From Flavobacterium plurextorum (GTDB lineage Bacteria > Bacteroidota > Bacteroidia > Flavobacteriales > Flavobacteriaceae): a stretch of 52,010 nucleotides of DNA. The notes under the pieces were generated by a model. It ran no database searches. It saw only the letters and a program-made list of their open reading frames with translations, and was not told the origin of the DNA. Shown in pieces: positions 17,322 to 25,284 of the stretch. The translations under genes were made by a program, and so were the position numbers. The stretch spans positions 1-52,010 of the forward strand of contig NZ_MUHD01000003.1 of the NCBI RefSeq assembly GCF_002217395.1. The letters run 5' to 3'. How positions within the stretch are numbered: position 1 is the first letter of the stretch; every line of letters starts with the position of its first letter.

Positions 17322-19184
17322 TTAAAAAGTCACAAATTTTACTCCCAAACTGAACCATCTTGACGGAAGCGGAACTGCTCCAACTTCGTAATAAGTGGTG
17401 TTGAAAATATTTTGTGCATCTGCATATATGGTTACTTTTTTAATAGACTGGCTTACTCTAAAATCATTAATCCAGTATGATGGACCAGTTATTCTTTTAT
17501 TAAAACGGGTTGCAAATAAAGCCGTAAATTTTTTATGCTGAAAATCGATTGTATTTGTTATTTGATGCTCTAAAGAAGAAACCAAATATTTAGCATACAA
17601 ATCATCAATAACATCTTGAAATTTAAAATCTAAATAAGAATACGCCAAATTAATGTTTAGCCTAGAATCACTAGAAAAATTAACTCTATAGTTCGTACGC
17701 AAATTAAAACCATTTGTATTCAGATTTCCGTAATTGTTACTTTGCCACGGCTGAGTGGTAACATCTCTTGTCCAGTCTATAAAATTGCTGATCTTTCTGT
17801 AAAAATAATTGGCATTAAAACTAAAATTCTGCTTCGTGTATTTGAATCCAATTTCGCTCTGAAATGCGTTTTCGGTTACCAAATTTGGGTTACCAATATT
17901 CCCAGGACGTTGATTTAAATACAAATCTGTAAACGATGGTATACGCTGACTTGTTCCAATATTTCCAACAATTTTAAAAGCATTCGTAACCGCATAACTT
18001 GCATCAAGTCCCGGATAAACCTGCCATTTGTAATCGGAATTATAATTAAGATATGTACCTAAATTCACATCTAACTTTTCAATAAAAGTAGTTCTGTACT
18101 GCAGATAAATTCCAAAATTTTCTCGATCATGATCTCCAATGTTAGACGAAGTAATATTTTCATTTCGAAATTCGGCACCAAAGCCCAATTCTCCCTTTTC
18201 CATCTTATAAGTGGTATTAACTTCGGCAGCTAATGAGTTGGTATAATGCTGACTTCTTCCTGCTTTTAGATTGGAAATCCCAAAATAACGATAATCATCA
18301 TAATTATATCTATAGCTCACTCGAGGCATAAGTGCCCATTTATCCGATAATTGATGTTTCGATTGTACAGATGCAAATGTAGTTTGTACAACTTCACTTG
18401 AATTTCGGTCACCCGGAGCTGCATAAAATCCGTTTGCACCAAAGCCATTATTGATATAACCAAATGAACTTAAAATTTCATTTTTATCGTTAATCTGATA
18501 ATTACCTTGATAAAATATTTTATTATTTTCGAATGCCGTATTGTATCTATATCCGTTGCTTTTATCGTGAGAAGCAAAAAGCGAATGTTGTTGTTTCTCT
18601 TTACTTAAAACTCCTCCAACCTGAATTCCCGTACCATAAAATGTATCACCTGTATCTTGCGTATCCTTTTCAAAATTAGAACCCGCATAAGTATTTACTA
18701 AAAATCCAGATTGCGCAGGCTTTTTGGTTATAATATTTATCGCTCCCGTTAAACTATTTATTCCATATGTAAGTGCCGCCGGCCCGCGAATTATTTCAAT
18801 TCTTTCGATTACTTCAACCGGAATAGGCAGATTAAGCATATTGTGTGCCGTTTGCGAATCGATAATTTTAGTTCCGTTTATAAGCACAACAGTCTGCTCA
18901 AAACTTCCGCCATCAATACTCACATCAGCTTGGCTTCCAAATGGGCCTCTTTGTCTTAAATCGACACCATTCGCATATTGCAGAACTTCTTGAATAGTTT
19001 TTCCAGGCAATTTTTCAATCGCTGCTTTATCAATTACATATACATTTCTATTTTTTTTAGATATAGGCGTGCTAAATCTATTTTCGTTAATTATTACCTC
19101 GTCAATTTTAATAGTGTCTTTTTGAACCTGAGCGTACAAACTAACACTCATAAAGGTTAATAAAGCAAAATAAATCTTTGTCAT
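17322..19184 (-). CDS. TonB-dependent receptor (BtuB-like)
   Basis: A 620-residue outer-membrane receptor. A signal peptide (1-19, ending LYAQ) and a TonB-box-like region (DTIKIDEVIINENR) are followed by the plug (about 40-150, with QEVLQYANGVDLRQRGPFG and ERIEIIRGPAALTYGINSLTGAINIITKK). A 22-strand barrel ends in the aromatic residue of GVKFVTF. It is close in size to vitamin B12-type receptors. It has no STN domain or carboxypeptidase-like N-terminus, so it is a plain transporter. It is divergent from the MocR regulator, with a palindrome in the short gap. The substrate is unknown; a cofactor or metal chelate would fit. Confidence 0.85.
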   Translation of the reverse strand: MTKIYFALLTFMSVSLYAQVQKDTIKIDEVIINENRFSTPISKKNRNVYVIDKAAIEKLPGKTIQEVLQYANGVDLRQRGPFGSQADVSIDGGSFEQTVVLINGTKIIDSQTAHNMLNLPIPVEVIERIEIIRGPAALTYGINSLTGAINIITKKPAQSGFLVNTYAGSNFEKDTQDTGDTFYGTGIQVGGVLSKEKQQHSLFASHDKSNGYRYNTAFENNKIFYQGNYQINDKNEILSSFGYINNGFGANGFYAAPGDRNSSEVVQTTFASVQSKHQLSDKWALMPRVSYRYNYDDYRYFGISNLKAGRSQHYTNSLAAEVNTTYKMEKGELGFGAEFRNENITSSNIGDHDRENFGIYLQYRTTFIEKLDVNLGTYLNYNSDYKWQVYPGLDASYAVTNAFKIVGNIGTSQRIPSFTDLYLNQRPGNIGNPNLVTENAFQSEIGFKYTKQNFSFNANYFYRKISNFIDWTRDVTTQPWQSNNYGNLNTNGFNLRTNYRVNFSSDSRLNINLAYSYLDFKFQDVIDDLYAKYLVSSLEHQITNTIDFQHKKFTALFATRFNKRITGPSYWINDFRVSQSIKKVTIYADAQNIFNTTYYEVGAVPLPSRWFSLGVKFVTF

Positions 19185-19199
19185 TTTTTTTAATTTTTT

Positions 19200-19208
19200 G
19201 CAAAAGTA
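19200..19208 (-). promoter_or_regulatory. -7 promoter box of the TonB receptor gene
   Basis: On the minus strand TACTTTTGC matches TAnnTTTGC exactly. No good TTG is seen at the usual distance upstream, which would fit a promoter needing an activator. It lies 16 bases before the receptor ATG and overlaps one arm of the operator palindrome. Confidence 0.5.
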
Positions 19209-19226
19209 GTATCTTGCCGTACTACT
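19206..19226. promoter_or_regulatory. Operator-like palindrome between receptor and MocR genes
   Basis: Arms AGTAGTA (19206-19212) and TACTACT (19220-19226) are exact inverted repeats with seven bases between them. The left arm overlaps the receptor -7 box, and the right arm abuts the possible ATG at 19228. This is where an autoregulating divergent MocR would be expected to bind. Confidence 0.55.
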
Positions 19227-19248
19227 AATGTGTACCAGTTTTATAAAA

Positions 19249-20733
19249 ATGGATAGTCCGGTTCAAATTCCCTTCAAAAGTTTCATTCAGCTTAAGCCTG
19301 AAGAATCCACTGCTATATATCTACAAATCGTTTTTGAGTTTATAAAAGCGATACAAATTGGTTTACTTCCTGAAGGCACAAAACTTCCGGGAACACGTAT
19401 ATTATGTACATTATTAGAGGTTAATAGAAATACACTTATTAAAGCTTTTCAGGACTTAGAATTACAAGGCTGGATTGAAATTTTACCCAATAAAGGAACA
19501 TTTATCTTATCGGAGAAAAAACAAAAAAACAAAGCTGAATTTGTTCCGACTGAAAATAAAAACACATCAAAAATAAGTGAACCTTTTACTTTTAAACGTT
19601 CTACAATTCTAGAGAATCCTAAAGAAACCAGCACTCTGCCTTATCAATTTAATGATGGATTACCTGATTTACGACTCGTTCAAACTGATGTTCTGGCGAG
19701 GCTTTATGTTTCTAAATTAAAAAGAAAAAAACACACCGAAACCTGGGAACAAATTCAAACGCAATCTCATCTAAATTTTAAAACTCAGTTCTCTAACTTT
19801 CTAAATCTAACACGAGGCATACGCATTTCGACATCAAATTTACTTACTACTTCTAGTCACGAAGTCAGTTTGTATTTAGTCCTAAAATTACTTATTTCTC
19901 CCAATGATAAAGTTGTTGTCGCATCTCCGGGCTACTATATGTCGAATATGACATTATCTGACAGCGGCGCGCAAATAATCTCGATACCAGTTGATAAGGA
20001 CGGAATTGATACGGAACATCTAAGACAAATTTGCGAAACACAGGAAATCAGATTATTGTATCTTACGTCAAATTATCATTATCCTGCAACAACTTCTCTC
20101 AGTGCCAAAAGAAGAATGGAAGTACTTGAATTGGCTAATAAATACGGGTTTGTTATTGTTGAGGATGACTACGATTTTGATTTTCATTATGATAATAATC
20201 CAGTATTGCCTTTGGCAGCTCTAGATTCTAATGAAAGAGTCGTTTATATTGGATCATTCGGAAGATCTTTACCTGCAGGTTTTGGTTACGGATTTATTGC
20301 TGCGCCTTCAGCGTTTATTCAGGAGCTAGAAAAACATCAAAATATTCTTGAACCTAGTATTGATGTTATTAAAGAGCAGGTTTTAACGGAGTGGATTACG
20401 GAAGGCGAAGTTCATCGTCTTTCAAAAAAGAACAAAAAAATCTATAAAGAACGCCGAGATTACTTTGTTTCATTGTTAAAGGAAAAATTAGACGGCAAAA
20501 TCAAATTCCAAATTCCTGTTCGAGGTTTGGCGATTTGGGTTGAATGGCTTGACAGCTTTAATTTAATAACGCTTCAAAAGCAATGTATTGTAAATGGGTT
20601 ATTCCTGCCAAAGACAATTTTATATCAAACAAAAGATTTAACTGCTACACGTTTAGGCTTTGGACATTTGGACAAAACAGCAATGGAAAATGCTGTTGCT
20701 ATTTTAAGTCAGTCTCTCGAAGAGATCATTTAA
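19249..20733 (+). CDS. MocR/GntR-type regulator with altered PLP pocket
   Basis: A winged-helix GntR domain (about 15-90 counting from ATG 19228; TKLPGTRILCTLLEVNRNTLIKAFQDLELQGWI) is fused to a fold-type I aminotransferase-like domain (about 135-495). I prefer ATG 19249 because the frame from 19228 abuts the palindrome and leaves no leader. The aminotransferase part keeps the pyridine-binding Asp in VEDDYDFDFHYD. The Schiff-base lysine region reads YIGSFGRSLPAG where MocR proteins have FSK, so Arg stands at the Lys position (R346 from 19228). The upstream GxQQ element is also changed (TTSSHEVSLYL). It probably regulates the divergent TonB receptor. An alternative is a PLP-independent or non-PLP ligand sensor. 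Confidence 0.85.
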   Translation: MDSPVQIPFKSFIQLKPEESTAIYLQIVFEFIKAIQIGLLPEGTKLPGTRILCTLLEVNRNTLIKAFQDLELQGWIEILPNKGTFILSEKKQKNKAEFVPTENKNTSKISEPFTFKRSTILENPKETSTLPYQFNDGLPDLRLVQTDVLARLYVSKLKRKKHTETWEQIQTQSHLNFKTQFSNFLNLTRGIRISTSNLLTTSSHEVSLYLVLKLLISPNDKVVVASPGYYMSNMTLSDSGAQIISIPVDKDGIDTEHLRQICETQEIRLLYLTSNYHYPATTSLSAKRRMEVLELANKYGFVIVEDDYDFDFHYDNNPVLPLAALDSNERVVYIGSFGRSLPAGFGYGFIAAPSAFIQELEKHQNILEPSIDVIKEQVLTEWITEGEVHRLSKKNKKIYKERRDYFVSLLKEKLDGKIKFQIPVRGLAIWVEWLDSFNLITLQKQCIVNGLFLPKTILYQTKDLTATRLGFGHLDKTAMENAVAILSQSLEEII

Positions 20734-20763
20734 AACTGCAGTACTAAGAGTTGATATTAATCA

Positions 20764-20804
20764 AAATATCCCATAAAGAAATGCTTCTTATGGGATATTT
20801 TTTT
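20764..20804 (+). terminator. Terminator of the MocR gene
   Basis: Arms AATATCCCATAA and TTATGGGATATT with seven T following. It can also serve the convergent GreA-like gene. Confidence 0.8.
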
Positions 20805-20820
20805 GATTATAAAAGAAGTT

Positions 20821-21204
20821 TTAAGCTACTTCTTCTACTTTTAAGATTTCGAATTTTAAATCGCCTTTTTTAGCCGGCCATTCTACTAGATTTCCCACTT
20901 TGTATCCTACCATTGCAATACCTTCATCTGAAAGAATTGAAATTTTATTTTTACTTACTTTTGTTTTCTCAGGACCAACAAATACAACTGTTTTTTCTTC
21001 ATTTGTTGCATGATCTTTGTAAGTTACTCTTCGATTTACTGAAACAATATCTTCTGGTAAATCTCTTCTTAATACTTGTGTTGCTTTTTTAAGTTCATCA
21101 AGCAGCAATTTTTCTTCTTGTAAGGTTACTTTTTTTCTTCTTACATGATCTTTAATTAAATCGTATACTCCTGTTGTTAAAATGATATTTTGTAATTGTG
21201 ACAT
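20821..21204 (-). CDS. GreA C-terminal/Rnk-like protein
   Basis: A 127-residue protein with a short helical N-terminus (about 10-45; KKVTLQEEKLLLDELKKATQVL) and a GreA/GreB C-terminal FKBP-like domain (about 50-125). The signature is ISILSDEGIAMVGYKVGNLVEW, matching the SP-G-G-G-D-V-V part of GreA. The long coiled coil of GreA that reaches the polymerase active site is absent; the Rnk/CarD-like short forms have this layout. It should bind RNA polymerase in the cytoplasm and modulate transcription; the effect is unknown. It is monocistronic, with a promoter-like box at 21421-21453. Confidence 0.8.
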   Translation of the reverse strand: MSQLQNIILTTGVYDLIKDHVRRKKVTLQEEKLLLDELKKATQVLRRDLPEDIVSVNRRVTYKDHATNEEKTVVFVGPEKTKVSKNKISILSDEGIAMVGYKVGNLVEWPAKKGDLKFEILKVEEVA

Positions 21205-21420
21205 AACTTTCTGTTTGCTCCATTTTTCATAGGTATGATATATAACTCATCATTGAACCATTTTATGGCTCTTAAGCGTGTAAATTCAATGATATCCTAA
21301 TCCTAAATAAAAATTGAAGATTAAATAAATGAGCCGTCTGAATGAAAGAATCCCTGTCTAGAGTTTTGACAGGGCTTAATTAATAAACTCTTTCGAACTT
21401 TTTAAGAAAGTATCGTCGTG

Positions 21421-21453
21421 CAAATATAATAACGTGCCCATAAGGCGCATCAA
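21421..21453 (-). promoter_or_regulatory. Probable promoter of the GreA-like gene
   Basis: On the minus strand, TATATTTG (21428-21421) followed by C matches TAnnTTTG. TTG lies 22 bases upstream (21453-21451). It implies a leader of about 210 bases. Confidence 0.45.
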
Positions 21454-21698
21454 GCGATTATTTTTTAAATAAAAATTTGAAATAGTCATTATTACAAGTG
21501 CTTTTAACTTAGTGCAAGATACCTCTTTTTTTGAAAGAAAAAAAATCAAAAAACCAAAATAGATTTTACTTAAAATAAAAACATAAGTAATAAGACATAT
21601 TCTTTTGTATTACAAATATTTAAGAAACTAATAAATCTACATAAACAAATTAAAATTTGTAGAAATTTATTTGCCGCACATTATAAAAATAATACCGC

Positions 21699-21743
21699 AA
21701 AAAAAACATCCTAAAAAAGAAAAATTCTTCTTTAGGATGTTTT
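21699..21743 (-). terminator. Terminator of the DUF2490 gene
   Basis: Arms AAAACATCCTAAA and TTTAGGATGTTT with an AGAA/TTCT extension. On the minus strand it ends in eight T (21706-21699). It lies about 25 bases past the stop. Confidence 0.8.
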
Positions 21744-21767
21744 AAAATTTATAAGTATTGAATGCGT

Positions 21768-22511
21768 TTAAAGCCTTACGTAAGCTGCTACTTGCACTAT
21801 ATTATTTACGGTATTAATGTTTTTTCCAAGTATGTATTGATTCATATAACCTGCTTCAACATCAAACTTAGGACTTAATCTCCATCCTAGTGCCAAATAA
21901 GCTCTATTTTGATCGAAGAAACTATCGTTTGGAGCGTTCTGAATATTCACAAAAATCTCATTCTGTAATGCTAAAAATGCTCCGTTGGTAAAATTAGCTG
22001 TCTCTGACAATGGAAAAATAGAACGGGCAAAATAGCGTAATCGCTGTGCAAACTCAAAGTTATCAGTCACAAGTTCGTTTTGATCAATCACTGGTTGTCC
22101 CATAAAACGCTGCTCTAATCTAAAACGGTGCTGTAAAGTAACTGGACGGTTAGATAATGTGAATTTTTGATTAAAAATAAACTGCTCCCATATTCTGTGC
22201 TCAGGTATCCAGCCATCAACATCCATAACGCTTCTGTGGTTTCCAATATAAGCATAACCAACTGTTGCAATCATATTATCTTTTACATGATAATTTAATC
22301 CTGGACGAATAATATAGGACTGCATATCTTTTAGTTCATCCGTAGATCTTGCTTGTCCGTCAAAATGAATACTGAACTTATTATTTAATTTATAAGTCGA
22401 AAATAAAGCTCCCCATCCTGTAAAAGTATTTTGTGTCTGGGCGTTTGCAATTGTACTTAAGAGTAGAAAAAACAGGCTTATAAAGCTGATGAGAGGTAAT
22501 CTAAAAATCAT
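21768..22511 (-). CDS. DUF2490 outer-membrane protein
   Basis: A 247-residue protein with a signal peptide (1-24, ending ANAQ). The rest is amphipathic beta strand with family features: FTGWGALFSTYKLNNKFSIHFDGQAR near the start, RPGLNYHVKDNMIATVGYAY, then EHRIWEQFIFNQ and HRFRLEQRF. This fits DUF2490, a ~12-strand barrel of unknown function common in Bacteroidota. It ends in a strand (VQVAAYVRL), typical for barrel insertion. It is monocistronic with its own terminator and is divergent from the AraC gene at 22873. Confidence 0.85.
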   Translation of the reverse strand: MIFRLPLISFISLFFLLLSTIANAQTQNTFTGWGALFSTYKLNNKFSIHFDGQARSTDELKDMQSYIIRPGLNYHVKDNMIATVGYAYIGNHRSVMDVDGWIPEHRIWEQFIFNQKFTLSNRPVTLQHRFRLEQRFMGQPVIDQNELVTDNFEFAQRLRYFARSIFPLSETANFTNGAFLALQNEIFVNIQNAPNDSFFDQNRAYLALGWRLSPKFDVEAGYMNQYILGKNINTVNNIVQVAAYVRL

Positions 22512-22872
22512 TTTTTATCAAATTATATGAGGAATTGCTAATTTAAATAATTTATAATTTAATTACGCTTTTTGCATTGTTAATTCTTGTTTTATTTGTA
22601 AAAATCAAATTTTCATGAGTTTTTCTTTGCTAAAAATATTAAAATCGATTTTACTGTTTTATATAAATCCTTAATATTAAATCATATTCTGTTTCTGTGA
22701 TTATTTTCTATTAGAAAATAATAAAGTAAATCTTTATAAATATTAAACTTAAATACTATTATTTAATGTTATAATTTAAGTACTATTTCTATAAATTTCT
22801 TTTCCTTTTGACTCCGCTTTTTTGTTATAATTTTCCTATCTTTAAGTATTACATATTCTTTTATAAAACAAC
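22512..22872. other. Divergent intergenic region with direct repeat upstream of araC
   Basis: AT-rich, no ORF. Near the AraC gene it has two direct copies of TTAARTACTATT, at 22749-22760 and 22776-22787, 27 bases apart. A clear TAnnTTTG promoter was not found; TATCTTTA near 22838 is a weaker match. Confidence 0.45.
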
Positions 22873-23766
22873 ATGATTGAAATTCTAAGCCTTGACAAAA
22901 ATCACTTCCCAAGCGGATACAGTGTACATTTAGTAAAATCTCAAGAGAGCACGCTCTTAAACAAATCCTTTAGAAGTTCGTTCTATCAAATGTTTTGGCT
23001 GAAATCTGGAGAATTAACGCTTAACGTAGATAATAACCTTATAGATATCAATAAATTTGAATGTGGTTTTATAGGCATAAATCAAGTATTTAGTGTTGAC
23101 ACAAAAACTAGTTTTGAAGTACTGCTTGTTTGTTTCGATGAAGCCTTTTATTGTCGTACAGATCTTGACAGACAGTTTTTGTCTTCATGTGTGTTTTTTA
23201 ATTCAGAGCATGCCTTAAAATATAAACTTCACAGCTCCTTAAAAAAGATTATAGAGCAATACTATCAATCTTTATTGCACTTATGCCGAAAACCTTTTGA
23301 TGACTTAATGTATCACTTTGCGCATAATACGGTAGAGCGGCTTTTACTATTCTCTCAGAAAGAATTATTAGATAGAGCTTACAGTCCTATTGAAACGTTT
23401 AAAAAGGGAGATGTCAATATTGCAAACCACTTTAGAAAACTAATAAAAGATAATCTAAAGCAAACTAAACTTGTAAAAGATTATGCCGATTTACTTAATA
23501 TCCCAGTAAAATCTTTAAATGAAATATGCAATTCGATTTATGGCATGCCGCCAAAAAAAGTAATTACTGAAGAAATTGTAATCGAAAGTAAACGTTTACT
23601 GCGATACACTAATATGAGTATTAAAGAAATAGCTTTTGAACTCTCGTTTTTGGATCCGAGTAATTTTATTCGTTTTTTCACAAATGCTGCAGGAATGTCG
23701 CCCACAAACTACAGAACACAATTTGAAGAAAAAAGAGTTTACATTCCTAAAAATAAACTTGCTTAA
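22873..23766 (+). CDS. AraC-type regulator upstream of the pilus locus
   Basis: A 297-residue protein with an N-terminal cupin-like sensing half (about 1-130; MFWLKSGELTLNVDNNLIDINKFECGFIG) and a C-terminal AraC HTH (about 190-285). The latter includes KSLNEICNSIYGMPPKKVITEEIVIESKRLL and SIKEIAFELSFLDPSNFIRFFTNAAGMSPTNYR. The second part is a canonical family signature. It sits 255 bases upstream of the first pilin on the same strand, with a separate promoter between them, so regulation of the pilus genes is a reasonable inference but not shown. It is unlike the three AraC copies at 3-6.6 kb. Confidence 0.9.
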   Translation: MIEILSLDKNHFPSGYSVHLVKSQESTLLNKSFRSSFYQMFWLKSGELTLNVDNNLIDINKFECGFIGINQVFSVDTKTSFEVLLVCFDEAFYCRTDLDRQFLSSCVFFNSEHALKYKLHSSLKKIIEQYYQSLLHLCRKPFDDLMYHFAHNTVERLLLFSQKELLDRAYSPIETFKKGDVNIANHFRKLIKDNLKQTKLVKDYADLLNIPVKSLNEICNSIYGMPPKKVITEEIVIESKRLLRYTNMSIKEIAFELSFLDPSNFIRFFTNAAGMSPTNYRTQFEEKRVYIPKNKLA

Positions 23767-23933
23767 ATAGTGATCGGCCTTTAGTACGAATAACGTTCAG
23801 AACAGTTCTCTGAAGGGTTTTCTGCTTTAAAACTACACCAATACTTTTATTTAACTTATTGTTATAATGCATCTTAAATAAAAGTTAAAGTCATTTTATG
23901 TCTTAAAATGACACTAAAAAGTCTTCTTTTGAC

Positions 23934-23966
23934 TTTGACTTTCGTTACGCACGAAAGTAATTTTGC
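23934..23966 (+). promoter_or_regulatory. Promoter of the pilus operon with palindrome between boxes
   Basis: TTTG at 23934-23937, exactly 20 bases, then TAATTTTGC at 23958-23966: a near-perfect Bacteroidota promoter. Between the boxes lie inverted arms ACTTTCG (23938-23944) and CGAAAGT (23952-23958), a likely regulator site. The leader would be about 50 bases. Confidence 0.7.
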
Positions 23967-24021
23967 ACCAAATAAATTAAGTCTCTACTATTTAGAACTT
24001 AAACTTAAAAAAAATTATAAA

Positions 24022-24567
24022 ATGAAAAATTTTTTAATGGCTGCATCATTTGCAATTATTGCGTTGTCAACAAGTTCTGCTTTTGCACAAACAACTAATT
24101 TAAACGTAAATGTTGCAAACGTTTATTCTATCGAAGTAACTAATCCAACAGTTACTATCGGGATGAATACTGCAGCAAACTTTACAAATGGTAACACTAC
24201 AGGTACTTTACCTAATCATGTTAAAGTAAGTGCAACTAATGGCTACAAAGTAACTATTCAGGCTGCTACAGACTTGACATCACCAGGTAATGATGTTATC
24301 CCAGTATCGACTGTTGTTGTTAAAACTACACCGGGTACTTTCTCTGGTGCTGCGGGCAGTATTGATGCAGGATCAAACGCTGCTTTCCCTGCAAATGCTC
24401 CAGCACTTAGCGTAACTACTCCTGTTGAGCTTATTTCATCAACTACAGGTGATATTCGCGGATTCAATGTACAGTACACTATTCCTCCGGTAAGTGCTCC
24501 TGTATACTTAAACAAACCTGAAGCTGTTTACAGTACTTTGCTTACTTACACTATAGTAGCAAACTAA
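24022..24567 (+). CDS. Pilin-like subunit 1 (likely major)
   Basis: The frame opens at 23908, but ATG 24022 is the real start: it gives a signal peptide (MKNFLMAASF..., cleavage near AFAQ), and the promoter lies inside the longer frame. The mature protein is about 160 residues, all beta, without Cys. It shares a block NHVKVSATNGYKVTIQAAT with subunit 2 (NHIKVSSSTAYEVTVKAST) and a C-terminal pattern of YTIP followed by YLNKPEAVYSTLLTYTIVAN. It has an independent strong promoter and a terminator 23 bases downstream, so it should be the most highly expressed gene of the set. It would be exported, folded by the chaperone at 25285 and assembled by the protein at 27109. Confidence 0.75.
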   Translation: MKNFLMAASFAIIALSTSSAFAQTTNLNVNVANVYSIEVTNPTVTIGMNTAANFTNGNTTGTLPNHVKVSATNGYKVTIQAATDLTSPGNDVIPVSTVVVKTTPGTFSGAAGSIDAGSNAAFPANAPALSVTTPVELISSTTGDIRGFNVQYTIPPVSAPVYLNKPEAVYSTLLTYTIVAN

Positions 24568-24589
24568 TAATAAAAACTTTTAATAAAAT

Positions 24590-24625
24590 GGCACTAATCT
24601 GCTTTATGCGGTTAGTGCCGTTTTT
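24590..24625 (+). terminator. Terminator between pilin 1 and pilin 2
   Basis: Arms GGCACTAA (24590-24597) and TTAGTGCC (24612-24619), then GTTTTT. Partial read-through would give excess pilin 1 over the downstream assembly genes. Confidence 0.75.
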
Positions 24626-24696
24626 ATCTCTATTATTTTCAGAATTAGTTGTTTTCTGGAGGGTATTGTTTAACCATTTTAGAAATATAATTAGGC

Positions 24697-25251
24697 TTGA
24701 AAACTCTTAAAAACATACAAGATTTATTTTTACTGCTTTGTCCTATAGCTGCAATGGCACAAAATATAGGTTCTGCGCAAACACAAGTAAATGTGACTAT
24801 TGCGCAAGTACAAAGCATACAAATTTCTCAGCCTACTGTTAATATAAGTATGGCTAAGCCTTCTCATTTCCTTTTGGGAAATGATTCTGGACAGCAAACG
24901 AATCATATAAAAGTGAGTTCGAGTACGGCTTATGAAGTAACTGTAAAGGCAAGCACGGAATATTTTTCTCATAATGGAAATAGCACTTCGTTACCTGTAA
25001 ATACAATTGCTGTAAAAACAGTAACCGGCAGTCTTACAAATTCTACTGCTCAGCCGCCCGCTGGACTTCAAGTAGTGCCTCAAATTATGCTTTCGGCACT
25101 GCCTGCAACTATTATAAAATCTCCTGCAGGAGAATGGGGGCGCGGATTTCATGTGAACTACGCAATACCTGAAACAAAATCACCAAATTATCTTAATCGC
25201 GAATCAGGTACATATAGTACTACAATTATGTACACCCTAATTCCGCAATAA
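24697..25251 (+). CDS. Pilin-like subunit 2 (minor)
   Basis: A 184-residue protein. The start is TTG at 24697: an in-frame stop lies nine bases upstream, and no ATG precedes the signal peptide (LFLLLCPIAAMAQ). The mature part parallels subunit 1: QSIQISQPTVNISMAKPSHF matches YSIEVTNPTVTIGMNTAANF, and the end is HVNYAIPETKSPNYLNRESGTYSTTIMYTLIPQ. It has no Cys in the mature part. The weak start and the terminator before it suggest low expression, fitting a minor or adaptor pilin. It is followed by the chaperone after 33 bases. Confidence 0.7.
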   Translation: MKTLKNIQDLFLLLCPIAAMAQNIGSAQTQVNVTIAQVQSIQISQPTVNISMAKPSHFLLGNDSGQQTNHIKVSSSTAYEVTVKASTEYFSHNGNSTSLPVNTIAVKTVTGSLTNSTAQPPAGLQVVPQIMLSALPATIIKSPAGEWGRGFHVNYAIPETKSPNYLNRESGTYSTTIMYTLIPQ

Positions 25252-25284
25252 TTGGTATATTTACTAATAGCAAACAATAAAAAT

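Larger units (their letters stand above)
21205..21767. other. Intergenic region upstream of the GreA-like gene
   Basis: About 560 bases, AT-rich, without a credible ORF. Contains the promoter at 21421-21453, a hairpin CCCTGTC/GACAGGG (21352-21374) inside the ~210-base leader, and the terminator at 21699-21743. Confidence 0.6.

Noticed and set aside
23908..24021. 38-residue N-terminal extension of pilin 1
   Set aside because: The promoter boxes and palindrome lie in it, and the signal peptide starts at ATG 24022.
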